From positions 248,001-312,000 of the forward strand of contig NZ_LOKW01000027.1 in assembly GCF_002211305.1 (NCBI RefSeq): a DNA stretch of 64,000 nt, in the 5' to 3' direction. The stretch comes from Rhizobium sp. R634. Its GTDB lineage: Bacteria; Pseudomonadota; Alphaproteobacteria; Rhizobiales; Rhizobiaceae. The translations under genes were made by a program, and so were the position numbers. Shown in pieces: positions 50,688 through 58,842 of this stretch (position 1 is the first letter of the stretch; every line of letters starts with the position of its first letter). The notes beneath the pieces were generated by a model. The model was not told the origin of the DNA. It did no database searches and saw only the letters and a program-made list of their open reading frames with translations.

Positions 50688-51890
50688 CTAACCGACCGGC
50701 TTCTGCAGCACGTCGAAGCGCGGATTGGTTTCGGAAAAGATCGGCAGGGCGGCGGCGCCGAGGATCGCTGTATCCTTGCCGGTCATGCCGATCATGACGC
50801 GCGGCAGCGTCCGTTTTTGGTCGGGATCGATCGGAAGGTGCAGCGGCTCCAGGCGCTCGGCAAGCCGGCGCATCAGCGATGTCGATATGCTGCCGCCGAG
50901 CACGACGGTCTGCGGATCGAAGGCGAGTTCGAGAAAGTCGACCGTCTGCCGCAGCGGCTGGACGGCCTGATCCAGCCAAGCGTCCAGTCCTTCGCCGCTC
51001 CTGGCGATCAGCGCGTCGAGTTCGTCGGGCGAAAGCTCCTGCGCATTAGGGATGCCCATGAATTCGTAAGCGACGCTCGGCGAGACATAGCGATCCAGGC
51101 AGCCGCGCTTGCCGCAGCTGCAGAGCTTGCCGTGCGGCTCGACGATAATATGCCCCATCTCGCCGGCATTGTTGCGGCTGCCCTTGTACAGATGGCCGTC
51201 GAGGAACATGCCTGCGCCGATGCCGCCGCCGCCCGCGAGGAAGAGATAGACGAAACTGGCGAGACCGCGGGCGACGCCATGGAGACGCTCGCCGATCGCC
51301 GCCGCCGTCGCGTCGTTCTCGACGAGCACCGGCACCTTCACCCGCTCTTCCAGCTCGCGCCCGACGGGAAAACCCTGCCAGCCGGGCAGGCTGTGCGGGC
51401 TGAGGGAGGTGGTGCCGCCATCGCCATAGCGGCCGGGCAGGGCCATGCCGACGCCGAGCAGCCTGCTGCGGTCGAAGGCGAAGGCCTGGTGCAGCTCCTC
51501 GACGATCGCTTGCAGCACCGGCATCGCCCTTTGCGGATCGGGATGCTCGACGTCGCGCTCGATGCGGGCGCAAACGGCGCCCGACAGATCCGTCAGGACG
51601 CCGATGGCGCGCTGGCGGCCAAGTTCGAGACCGATCGAATAGGCGCCGCGCGGATTGATGGTGTAGGGAATGATCGACTGGCCGCGCGCCAGCTTCTGCG
51701 CCTCGGCGGCCACGAGCAGGTGCGACCTCTCCAGCTCCTCGACGATATTCGAGACCGTCTGGGGCGTCAGCGCTGTCATCCGGGCGATCGCCGCCCGCGA
51801 GAGCGAACCGTGCGTGCGGATCAACTCGATCACCACACGCCGGTTGTGAGACTTGGCCTGCTCGAGATTCGTGCCGGAGATCGCCTTCAT
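50688..51890 (-). CDS. ROK-family (NagC/XylR type) transcriptional regulator
   Basis: The 400-aa protein has an N-terminal winged helix (VVIELIRTHGSLSRAAIARMT and TPQTVSNIVEEL) and a ROK sugar-kinase-like domain with LVENDATAAAIGER, GGGIGAGMFLDG and the zinc motif CSCGKRGCLDRY (near residue 255). It likely senses a sugar for the MFS gene transcribed just upstream. The ATG at 51890 starts MKAISGTN; the frame's upstream extension is arginine/histidine-rich shadow. Confidence 0.9.
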   Translation of the reverse strand: MKAISGTNLEQAKSHNRRVVIELIRTHGSLSRAAIARMTALTPQTVSNIVEELERSHLLVAAEAQKLARGQSIIPYTINPRGAYSIGLELGRQRAIGVLTDLSGAVCARIERDVEHPDPQRAMPVLQAIVEELHQAFAFDRSRLLGVGMALPGRYGDGGTTSLSPHSLPGWQGFPVGRELEERVKVPVLVENDATAAAIGERLHGVARGLASFVYLFLAGGGGIGAGMFLDGHLYKGSRNNAGEMGHIIVEPHGKLCSCGKRGCLDRYVSPSVAYEFMGIPNAQELSPDELDALIARSGEGLDAWLDQAVQPLRQTVDFLELAFDPQTVVLGGSISTSLMRRLAERLEPLHLPIDPDQKRTLPRVMIGMTGKDTAILGAAALPIFSETNPRFDVLQKPVG

Positions 51891-51976
51891 GTCGCCTTCA
51901 AAGGAAATGGGTGCATCACCCTTGTCACAAGAGAGAGAGTGATGAAAGCCACATATTTCCCGAGCCCATCGATCGG

Positions 51977-53173
51977 CTAGGCGTTGCGCCGCTGCAGGAA
52001 GCCGAGGATGCCTATCCCCGCCAATCCGGTGACGGCGCTGAGGATGGCGGTGCCGGAATAACCCGCAACCGACGTGCCGGCGGCAAAAACCAGCGCGCCG
52101 ATCCCGGCGCTCGCGAAGATATTCACGGAGATGAGCGCGCTGCCGAGCCCCGGCCGGTCGGCGATGAGATCCTGTAGATAGGTGATCGGAAAGCTGATGA
52201 TCGCCGCAGCACCGATGCCGGCAAGTGAGGTGAGCGCATAGAGATGCCATGGCTCGGAGGCGAAACCGAGAAGGCCAAGGAATATGGCATAGATGATAGT
52301 GCCGGCAGCAAGCGCCGTCATCTGGCCGATCTTTCGCGCAATCCGCGACCAGACGATGATGAAGACGACCTCCAGCAATGCGACGATGCCGACGAGAATG
52401 CCGACGTCGCTGAGCCGGCCATGCGCCGCGCCGGTGGCAATCAGCGGCAGAAGGGCGTCGTTGAGATGCAGCGTGCTGGTGATCAGCGCCACCCCTGCAA
52501 TATGTGCCGAAATCCGCGGCGAAACCACCTGGCGGAGCGCACCGAGATAGGTGAGGTGATGGGTTGCGGCCATCTCCGTTCCCGCCCGCTTCGGCAGGGC
52601 GAAGAGGATGATGGCCTGGCATAGCAGGCAGGCGATGGCGGCAAAGAGATAGGCCGGCAGCATGCTCGATGCGCCCGAAAGCACAAGGCCGGTAATTCCC
52701 GGGATCAATACCCAGGAGAGCGAGATCATCGCGCGCACGCCTGAATTGGCCGTCACCATGTCATTCCGGTTCATGCCCTGCATCGCCGCGCGCGCATTGG
52801 CAAACAGCAGCGAATTCAGCGCTCCGAAGATCGGCAGCGGCAGCAGCCCGCTGATGGCGAAGATGGCCGCGCTCGGAAAGGCATAGACGATGCCGTAACC
52901 GACGATGCCGAAAATGCAGGCGCCGATCATCGCCGATCGATACTCGCCGAGCCGATCGGCAAGATTGCCGAGCAGGACGCTGACGACGACGTTCACCGCC
53001 GCTGAGGCGAAGCTCAGGAAAGAATAGAGGCCATCGCTCAGACCCAATTCGCGAATGCCGACGATCGAACGATAGGGCGCGGTCATCGCCCCCGCCATTC
53101 CGAAGGTGAAAATGGCGATCATGCTGGCGCGGATCGCCGGATTGCGGAAGACGTCGGGGAAGAGGCGGCTCAT
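51977..53173 (-). CDS. MFS transporter
   Basis: The 398-aa protein has about twelve membrane helices and a loop motif LADRLGEYRSA between helices 2 and 3, as in major facilitator carriers. It resembles sugar-efflux (SET-like) members. It lies between the SDR and ROK genes in the same direction, 86 bases before the regulator, so its substrate is probably sensed by it. Confidence 0.85.
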   Translation of the reverse strand: MSRLFPDVFRNPAIRASMIAIFTFGMAGAMTAPYRSIVGIRELGLSDGLYSFLSFASAAVNVVVSVLLGNLADRLGEYRSAMIGACIFGIVGYGIVYAFPSAAIFAISGLLPLPIFGALNSLLFANARAAMQGMNRNDMVTANSGVRAMISLSWVLIPGITGLVLSGASSMLPAYLFAAIACLLCQAIILFALPKRAGTEMAATHHLTYLGALRQVVSPRISAHIAGVALITSTLHLNDALLPLIATGAAHGRLSDVGILVGIVALLEVVFIIVWSRIARKIGQMTALAAGTIIYAIFLGLLGFASEPWHLYALTSLAGIGAAAIISFPITYLQDLIADRPGLGSALISVNIFASAGIGALVFAAGTSVAGYSGTAILSAVTGLAGIGILGFLQRRNA

Positions 53174-53276
53174 GGGGGCATCAATCGTCAGGGAAATCGG
53201 CAGGCGCGGCCGCAGCGGGCAGTCCGGAAGGTCATGTCATGCTATCGTTTCAACTCAGAGATCGCAGCCCTGAATG

Positions 53277-54053
53277 TCAGTAATGCTCCGATTGGGAGAA
53301 GGTCCGCGCAAGCTCGGCCTGGCCGGCCGTCAGCCCGCAATCGACGGGTAGGCAGACGCCCGTTATGGCGGCAGCAAGCGGGCCGGCAAGGAAGGCGACG
53401 GCATTGGCGACATCCTTGGGATCGACGACGCGCTGCAGCGGATACCAGCGGCGCGCTTCCTCGAACACATTCGGATTGGCGGCGGCGCGCGCTTCCCAGG
53501 CCTGCGTCTTCACCGTGCCGGGTGCGACGGCATTGGAGCGGATGCCGAACTTGCCGTATTCCACCGCGACCAGCCGGGTGAAATGCAGAAGGCCCGCCTT
53601 GGCGGCGCTATAGGCCGGATGCCCGAAGACATTCATGCCGTTGACCGAGGCGATGTTGACGACGGAACCCTTCGAGGCCTTCAGCATCGGTTCGAAGGCG
53701 CGAAAGCACAGGAACGCCGCCTCGAGATTGAGCGCATTATCGGCCCGCCAGATCTCCGGCGTCGTATCGTGCAGGCTGGTCGCGCGGGCAGCGCCGGCAT
53801 TGTTGACCAGGGTTCGAACGACGCCGACGTTTTCAGCGTGTTTTACCAGTTCGGATATGCTCGCCTCGCTGGTCACATCGCATCCGACGGCCACGAAACG
53901 ACCGGCCGGGCCGAGCTTCAAAGCCACGGCGGCGGCGGCCGCAGCATCGATGTCGGCGAGCAGCACGACATCATGGTCGTCGGCGAGCCGCGCGGCGATC
54001 GCCGCGCCGATATCGCCTGCAGCACCGGTCACGATCGCTGCCGATTGGGTCAT
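53277..54053 (-). CDS. short-chain dehydrogenase/reductase
   Basis: The 258-aa SDR has TGAAGDIGAAIA (about 9-20), an Asp after the second strand (LLADID, pointing to NAD), NNAGAARAT, Ser in VNIASVNG, and YSAAK. Start ATG 54053 (MTQSAAIV) lies 25 bases after the RpiR gene. Its substrate is unknown; the cluster suggests a step in hydroxy-amino-acid or sugar-acid breakdown. Confidence 0.85.
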   Translation of the reverse strand: MTQSAAIVTGAAGDIGAAIAARLADDHDVVLLADIDAAAAAAVALKLGPAGRFVAVGCDVTSEASISELVKHAENVGVVRTLVNNAGAARATSLHDTTPEIWRADNALNLEAAFLCFRAFEPMLKASKGSVVNIASVNGMNVFGHPAYSAAKAGLLHFTRLVAVEYGKFGIRSNAVAPGTVKTQAWEARAAANPNVFEEARRWYPLQRVVDPKDVANAVAFLAGPLAAAITGVCLPVDCGLTAGQAELARTFSQSEHY

Positions 54054-54078
54054 TGGATGTCGCTCCCGTTCATGCGCT

Positions 54079-54942
54079 TCAGTCTCCAAGCAATTGCCGG
54101 TCGTCGCCGTCCCGGTGCAGAACAAGCTGCTGCTTGATGCGCCGCAGCGTCGCCGTCGCCTTCGGCTGAACGGCATAAGCGATCAGGCTCGCCAGAATAT
54201 CGACCATGGCGATATAGGCGATGCGCGTCGAGGTCGGACGATAGATATTGTTGCCTTCGGGAAGGTCGATCGGCACGACGATTTCCGCCGCCTTGGCAAC
54301 CGGGCTTGCCGTCTGCGTCAGCGCGATCGTCTTGACCTTGGCCTGGCGGGCAAGCTCGAAGGCGCGCACCAGCTCCATGTTGCGCCCCGAGAAGGAGGAG
54401 CCGATCAGCACGTCGCCCGACTTCGCCGCGGCCGCCATCATCAGCTGCATGCTGTGGTCGGAACTTGCGGTAATGCGCAGCCCGAGACGGAAGAGGCGGT
54501 TCTGCAGCTCGTCGGCGATCATCGACGAATTGCCGCCCGAGCCGAAGGCGTAGATCATATCGGCCTTGGCGATGTGCGAGACGGCGGTTTCGATCGCGGC
54601 GAGATCGAGCGAGCGGTGCAGGAGAAACAGCGCGTTCTGCGCCTTGGTGATGATATCCTGGGCGACATCGGCCGGATCGGTGCTTTTGGATTCCGGCTTC
54701 AGGTAGCGCACGCCGATATGGGCGGTGCGGGCGAGCTGCACCTTGAAATCGGAAAAACTCTCGCAGCCGAGCCGGCGGCAGAAGCGCGTCACGGTCGGCG
54801 GCGATACCTCAGCCCGCTCGGCAAGCTCGATGATCGAGGCGTTCACGGCAAATTCGAAATCGTTGACGATGATCTCGGCAATGCGGCTTTCGGAGGGAGA
54901 GAGCCGGCCCTTGTCTTCCTGCAATGTCGAAAAGATATCCAA
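54079..54942 (-). CDS. RpiR/MurR-family transcriptional regulator
   Basis: The 287-aa protein has an N-terminal helix-turn-helix (LSPSESRIAEIIV, described in part, and AEVSPPTVTRFCRRLGCESF) and a C-terminal SIS sugar-phosphate-binding domain (IYAFGSGGNSSMIADEL, GDVLIGSSFSGRN, TQTASPVAKAAE). It is likely the regulator of this two-way cluster. It is transcribed after ridA, 21 bases downstream. Confidence 0.9.
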   Translation of the reverse strand: MDIFSTLQEDKGRLSPSESRIAEIIVNDFEFAVNASIIELAERAEVSPPTVTRFCRRLGCESFSDFKVQLARTAHIGVRYLKPESKSTDPADVAQDIITKAQNALFLLHRSLDLAAIETAVSHIAKADMIYAFGSGGNSSMIADELQNRLFRLGLRITASSDHSMQLMMAAAAKSGDVLIGSSFSGRNMELVRAFELARQAKVKTIALTQTASPVAKAAEIVVPIDLPEGNNIYRPTSTRIAYIAMVDILASLIAYAVQPKATATLRRIKQQLVLHRDGDDRQLLGD

Positions 54943-54963
54943 AGCCGCTCCCGCCCTTATTCG

Positions 54964-55353
54964 CTATGCACCCTTCTTCTTATAGGCCACGCAGTCGATC
55001 TCAACCTTGCAATCGACCATCATCGACGATTGCACACAGGCGCGTGCCGGCGGATGTTGCCCGAAATACTCCTGATAGATCTTGTTGAAGGTCCAGAAAT
55101 CGCGGGGATCGTCGAGCCAGACGCCGACGCGCACGACATCCTCGACGCCATATCCGGCTTCCTCAAGGATCCCCAAAACATTGGCGATCGTCTTATGGGT
55201 CTGCGCGATGATGTTGCCGTCGATGATCTCGCCATCTTCCATTGCAACCTGTCCTGACACATAGAGCCATCCATCGGCTTCGACGGCGCGCGCGAAAGGC
55301 AGCGCCTTGCCGCCGGCGCCCGTTTGAACAGTGCCATAGCGCTTGATAGGCAT
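54964..55353 (-). CDS. RidA/YjgF-family enamine/imine deaminase-like protein
   Basis: The 129-aa protein matches the Rid family (SGQVAMEDGEIIDG, HKTIANVLGILEEAG, VGVWLDD, PPARACVQSSM with the conserved Arg, VEIDCVAYK). Such proteins hydrolyse reactive enamines released by PLP enzymes, which fits the D-threonine-aldolase-like gene nearby. Start ATG 55353 with AAGGA upstream; the first gene of the minus operon. Confidence 0.9.
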   Translation of the reverse strand: MPIKRYGTVQTGAGGKALPFARAVEADGWLYVSGQVAMEDGEIIDGNIIAQTHKTIANVLGILEEAGYGVEDVVRVGVWLDDPRDFWTFNKIYQEYFGQHPPARACVQSSMMVDCKVEIDCVAYKKKGA

Positions 55354-55437
55354 TCCCAAGTCCTTGCAAATTATTTTCTTGATAAGTTGACAAGTGACCA
55401 TAGAAAGCGGAATTTGACCAGTGAAAAACGCAATTTA

Positions 55438-55451
55438 TGAAAAGAATTTCA
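55438..55451. promoter_or_regulatory. TGAAA-N4-TTTCA inverted repeat in the divergent promoter region
   Basis: TGAAAAGAATTTCA is a dyad between ridA (minus) and the NTF2-like gene (plus). RpiR-type regulators often recognise GAAA/TTTC dyads, so it may be the operator for the RpiR protein encoded in this cluster. It covers the first possible ATG (55437) of the NTF2-like gene, which favours a later start. Confidence 0.35.
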
Positions 55452-55463
55452 ATGGGGGCCGAA

Positions 55464-55946
55464 ATGCGCGATCCGTTCAAGAATCCTTTCCCGTCCGACA
55501 GCGCCCGGCACGCGATCTGGGAAATGCTCGTTTCCCGCGATATCGACGCGTTCCTCGCCGCCGACTGGTCGATGGTGGAGCATGATTTCGTGGAGGAGGG
55601 CTTCATCGGCATCGACGGCCGGAAGGAAGTGAGCCCCGACAAGTGGCGCCTGGCATTTCCGACGCTTTCGGCCTACCGCCAGGAATGGCTGAGGCAGGCG
55701 AAGGATTTCGCCGGACAGAGCTTCGCGGAAGATCCGCGCACGGCGATCTTCACCACGACGACGCTCGAGGATATCGAGATCGAAGGCGACATGGCGCTGG
55801 TGCGCAAGAAATTCGACGGCGGCATTACCAAGGCCGACGGCACCCGCGATGTCCTGCAATGGCAGACGCTTTATTATTGCAGGCTGCACGAGGGACGCTG
55901 GAAGATCTCAGGTTTCACCGGCTACCTGCCGAACCCGATGGGTTGA
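55464..55946 (+). CDS. SnoaL/NTF2-like fold protein
   Basis: The roughly 160-aa protein has the cone-shaped alpha+beta NTF2-like pattern: an N-terminal helix with IWEMLVSRDIDAFLAADW, a middle strand with FIGIDGRKEV, and C-terminal strands ending LYYCRLHEGRWKISGFTGYL. Function is unknown; relatives are isomerases or binding proteins. Start is 55464, behind GGGGGC; ATGs at 55437 and 55452 are alternatives. It leads the plus-strand half of the cluster. Confidence 0.7.
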   Translation: MRDPFKNPFPSDSARHAIWEMLVSRDIDAFLAADWSMVEHDFVEEGFIGIDGRKEVSPDKWRLAFPTLSAYRQEWLRQAKDFAGQSFAEDPRTAIFTTTTLEDIEIEGDMALVRKKFDGGITKADGTRDVLQWQTLYYCRLHEGRWKISGFTGYLPNPMG

Positions 55947-55976
55947 AGCGGAGCCGCCAACACGAAGGCCACTTTC

Positions 55977-57452
55977 TTGCGCATTTTCACGGCAGCACTG
56001 GCGACCGAGACCAACACTTTCTCCCCGATCTGCGTGGATCGCCGCGCATTCGAAGCCTCGCTTTATGCGCCCCCCGGCCAGCATCCCGAAACGCCGACGC
56101 TCTGCACTGCGCCGATCACCGTCGGACGGCGCGTGACCAGGGAAAAGGGCTGGGAACTGATCGAGGGAACGGCCACCTGGGCCGACCCGGCAGGCCTCGT
56201 CAACCGGGAGACCTATGAGGGATTGCGCGACGAAATTCTCGGCCAGCTCAGGGCGGCAATGCCTGTCGATGCCGTCGTCATGGGCCTGCATGGCGCGATG
56301 GTGGCAGCGGGCTATGAGGATACCGAAGGCGATCTCCTCTCGCGCATGCGCGAGATCGTCGGACCCGAGGTCCTCATCTGTGCCGAGCTCGATCCGCACA
56401 GCCATCTGACGGCGAAGCGCGTCGCCGCACTCGATTTCGCCGTCTATTTCAAGGAATTTCCGCATACCGATTTCGTCGATCGCGCCGAGGATCTCTGGCG
56501 CATCGCCGTCGATTCGCTCGAAGGCCGGGCCAAGCCTCTCATGTCGGTGTTCGACTGCCGCATGATCGACGTCTTCCCGACCTCGCGTGATCCCATGCGC
56601 TCCTTCGTCGACAAGATCATGCGGATCGAGAAGGATGATCCTGAGATCCTGTCGATTTCGGTGATCCACGGCTTCATGGTGGGCGACGTTCCCGAAATGG
56701 GAACGAAGCTGCTCGTCGTCACCGACAACAAGCCGGAAAAGGGCACGTCGCTGGCGCGCGAACTCGGCCTCGAACTCTTTTCCAAGCGCGGCACTTTCAT
56801 GGTCCCGCAGATCGACGAGAAGGAAGCCGTCTCGCGGGCGATCGCCGCCACCGCATGGCCTGTCGTCATCGCCGATGTCTGGGACAATCCGGGCGGCGGC
56901 ACGGCAGGCGATGCAACCGTTGTTCTCGCAGAACTCATGGCACGCGGCGTCACGAGTGCGGCTATCGGCACCATCTGGGATCCGATTGCGGTGCAGATTT
57001 GCTTTGCGGCAGGCGAGGGGGCGGAAATTCCGCTACGCTTCGGCGCCAAATCGGCGCCCGGCACCGGCAATCCGATCGACGGCACCGTCAAGGTCGTCAA
57101 GCTGGTGAAGAACGCCGAGATGCAGTTCGGCGAGAGCCTCGCGCCATTCGGCGATGCCGCGCACATCGTTCTCAACGGCATCGACATCATCCTCAATTCG
57201 ACGCGCGCCCAGAGCTTCGACCCCAGCCTCTTTTCGGTGATGGGCCTCGATCCCACCAAGCAGAAGATCCTGGTGATCAAATCCACCAATCACTTCTTCG
57301 CGTCCTTCTCGAAGATCGCGTCGGAGATCCTTTACTGCTCCGCCGGAACGCCCTATCCCAATAATCCGGCGACGACGCCTTACCGGCGGGCGCCGAAGAC
57401 CATTTGGCCGATCGTGGCCGATCCACACGGGATAGAACGCGGAGCCGCCTAG
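55977..57452 (+). CDS. M81-family metallopeptidase (MlrC/microcystinase C-like)
   Basis: The 491-aa protein has the MlrC N-terminus (MRIFTAALATETNTFSP, TTG start with GAAGG upstream), GLHGAMVAAGYEDTEGDLL, the metal-site segments ELDPHSHLT and FKEFPHTDF, and VIADVWDNPGGGTAGD. MlrC hydrolases cut short peptides or amides. The HETNTF motif of most members reads ATETNTF here, so one expected His is absent. It is followed without a gap by the PLP enzyme. Confidence 0.85.
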   Translation: MRIFTAALATETNTFSPICVDRRAFEASLYAPPGQHPETPTLCTAPITVGRRVTREKGWELIEGTATWADPAGLVNRETYEGLRDEILGQLRAAMPVDAVVMGLHGAMVAAGYEDTEGDLLSRMREIVGPEVLICAELDPHSHLTAKRVAALDFAVYFKEFPHTDFVDRAEDLWRIAVDSLEGRAKPLMSVFDCRMIDVFPTSRDPMRSFVDKIMRIEKDDPEILSISVIHGFMVGDVPEMGTKLLVVTDNKPEKGTSLARELGLELFSKRGTFMVPQIDEKEAVSRAIAATAWPVVIADVWDNPGGGTAGDATVVLAELMARGVTSAAIGTIWDPIAVQICFAAGEGAEIPLRFGAKSAPGTGNPIDGTVKVVKLVKNAEMQFGESLAPFGDAAHIVLNGIDIILNSTRAQSFDPSLFSVMGLDPTKQKILVIKSTNHFFASFSKIASEILYCSAGTPYPNNPATTPYRRAPKTIWPIVADPHGIERGAA

Positions 57453-58553
57453 ATGCATGACAACAGGTTCGCCGTCGTCGCCAAGGCAGGGGATAGGATC
57501 GCCGATCTCTCGACGCCGCGCCCTGTCATCGACGAGGACCGGGTGGCTGCAAACATCGCCCGCGTTCAATCCTATATGGATCAGCATGGGCTGAACTTCC
57601 GCCCGCATATCAAGACGCACAAGATTCCGGCGCTCGCCGTGGCGCAGGTCGCCGCAGGCGCCAAGGGCATCAATTGCCAGAAGGTCACCGAAGCGGAAGT
57701 CTTCGCCGAAGCCGGCTTCAACGACATCCTCATCACCTTCAACATCCTCGGACAGCAGAAGCTCGAGCGCCTGGCCAGGCTGAACGAGAAAATCCCGGCC
57801 CTCAAGGTCGTCGCCGACAGCGAAACGACGGTCGACGGGCTCGCCGCGCATTTTTCCGGCCACAAGCCGCTGATCGTGCTGGTGGAATGCGACACCGGCG
57901 GCGGCCGCTGCGGCGTGCAGACGCCGGAAGAAGCCGCCTCGCTCGCCAGGCGCATCACCGCCGCCGACGGCCTCACCTTCGGCGGCATCGTCACCTATCC
58001 CAAGCCGCAGTCGGCAGCGAGCGTCGAGGCCTTCATCACCGAGACGCTGGACCGCCTGAAATCCGACGGCATCGCCTGCCCGATCGTCAGCAATGGCGGA
58101 ACGCCGAGCCTGTTCGAGGCGCATCTCGTCCCATCCGCCACCGAACACCGCGCCGGCACCTATATCTACAACGACCGCCAGATGGTGCGCATGGGCCATT
58201 GCACCGAAGACGATTGCGCCATGCACGTGCTCGCCACCGTCGTCTCCCGCCCGACCACCGACCGCGCCGTCATCGACGCCGGCTCGAAGGCGCTGACCTC
58301 GGACCTTCAGGGCTTCAGCGATTACGGCCTGATCGTCAGCTATCCCCAGGCGCGGATCACCAGCCTCTCGGAAGAGCACGGCGTCATCGATCTCTCAAAC
58401 TGCACCGGCCCCCGGCCGCAGATCGGCGAGAAGCTCTTCATTGTCCCGAACCACACCTGCGTGGTGTCCAACCTGTTCGATACGATGGTGTTTCATCGGG
58501 GCGGGATTGTGACCCGCGTCGAGGACGTCGCGGCTCGGGGGCTCGTCTGGTAG
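57453..58553 (+). CDS. DSD1/D-threonine aldolase-family PLP enzyme
   Basis: The 366-aa protein is an alanine-racemase-fold PLP enzyme. HIKTHKIP (about 53-60) contains the Schiff-base Lys; ECDTGGGRCGVQ and SNGGTPS bind phosphate; and PNHTCVVSNLFD near the C-terminus is the metal site of D-threonine aldolase/D-serine dehydratase. It should cleave or dehydrate a D-hydroxy amino acid. Start ATG 57453 touches the M81 stop. Confidence 0.88.
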   Translation: MHDNRFAVVAKAGDRIADLSTPRPVIDEDRVAANIARVQSYMDQHGLNFRPHIKTHKIPALAVAQVAAGAKGINCQKVTEAEVFAEAGFNDILITFNILGQQKLERLARLNEKIPALKVVADSETTVDGLAAHFSGHKPLIVLVECDTGGGRCGVQTPEEAASLARRITAADGLTFGGIVTYPKPQSAASVEAFITETLDRLKSDGIACPIVSNGGTPSLFEAHLVPSATEHRAGTYIYNDRQMVRMGHCTEDDCAMHVLATVVSRPTTDRAVIDAGSKALTSDLQGFSDYGLIVSYPQARITSLSEEHGVIDLSNCTGPRPQIGEKLFIVPNHTCVVSNLFDTMVFHRGGIVTRVEDVAARGLVW

Positions 58554-58842
58554 CGGCGGTTTCGGCTGAGGGCAAGAAGTCCACTTTGGGGCCGTCTCCT
58601 GCCTATCCGGATTGAAGATCGAAAGTTGGCAAAGTCGACATTCGGGTAAACTAATGACTTCGTCAGCGGCCGCCGACATTTCGGTCGTTCGAACCTGAGA
58701 TGTCGGCTGTCGAAAGCCTTCGTTCGTTTATGGCTATCGAGAAGATCTTGCCCTACCGACGTGCGTCTACTCGAAACGCTTACCGAGCATTTTGCTTTTC
58801 GGACTACTTTACCTGTGCCGCGCCAGAGGCTAACCATCTGGG
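58554..58842. other. junction spacer before the AT-richer defence-like genes
   Basis: About 290 bases in which composition changes from the Rhizobium average to a more AT-rich style. It includes the inverted repeat GCCGACAT/ATGTCGGC (58672-58707) with a 20-base loop. A 75-codon frame from 58700 overlaps the helicase start and has no family features, so it is not called. No tRNA or integrase end is visible. Confidence 0.45.
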
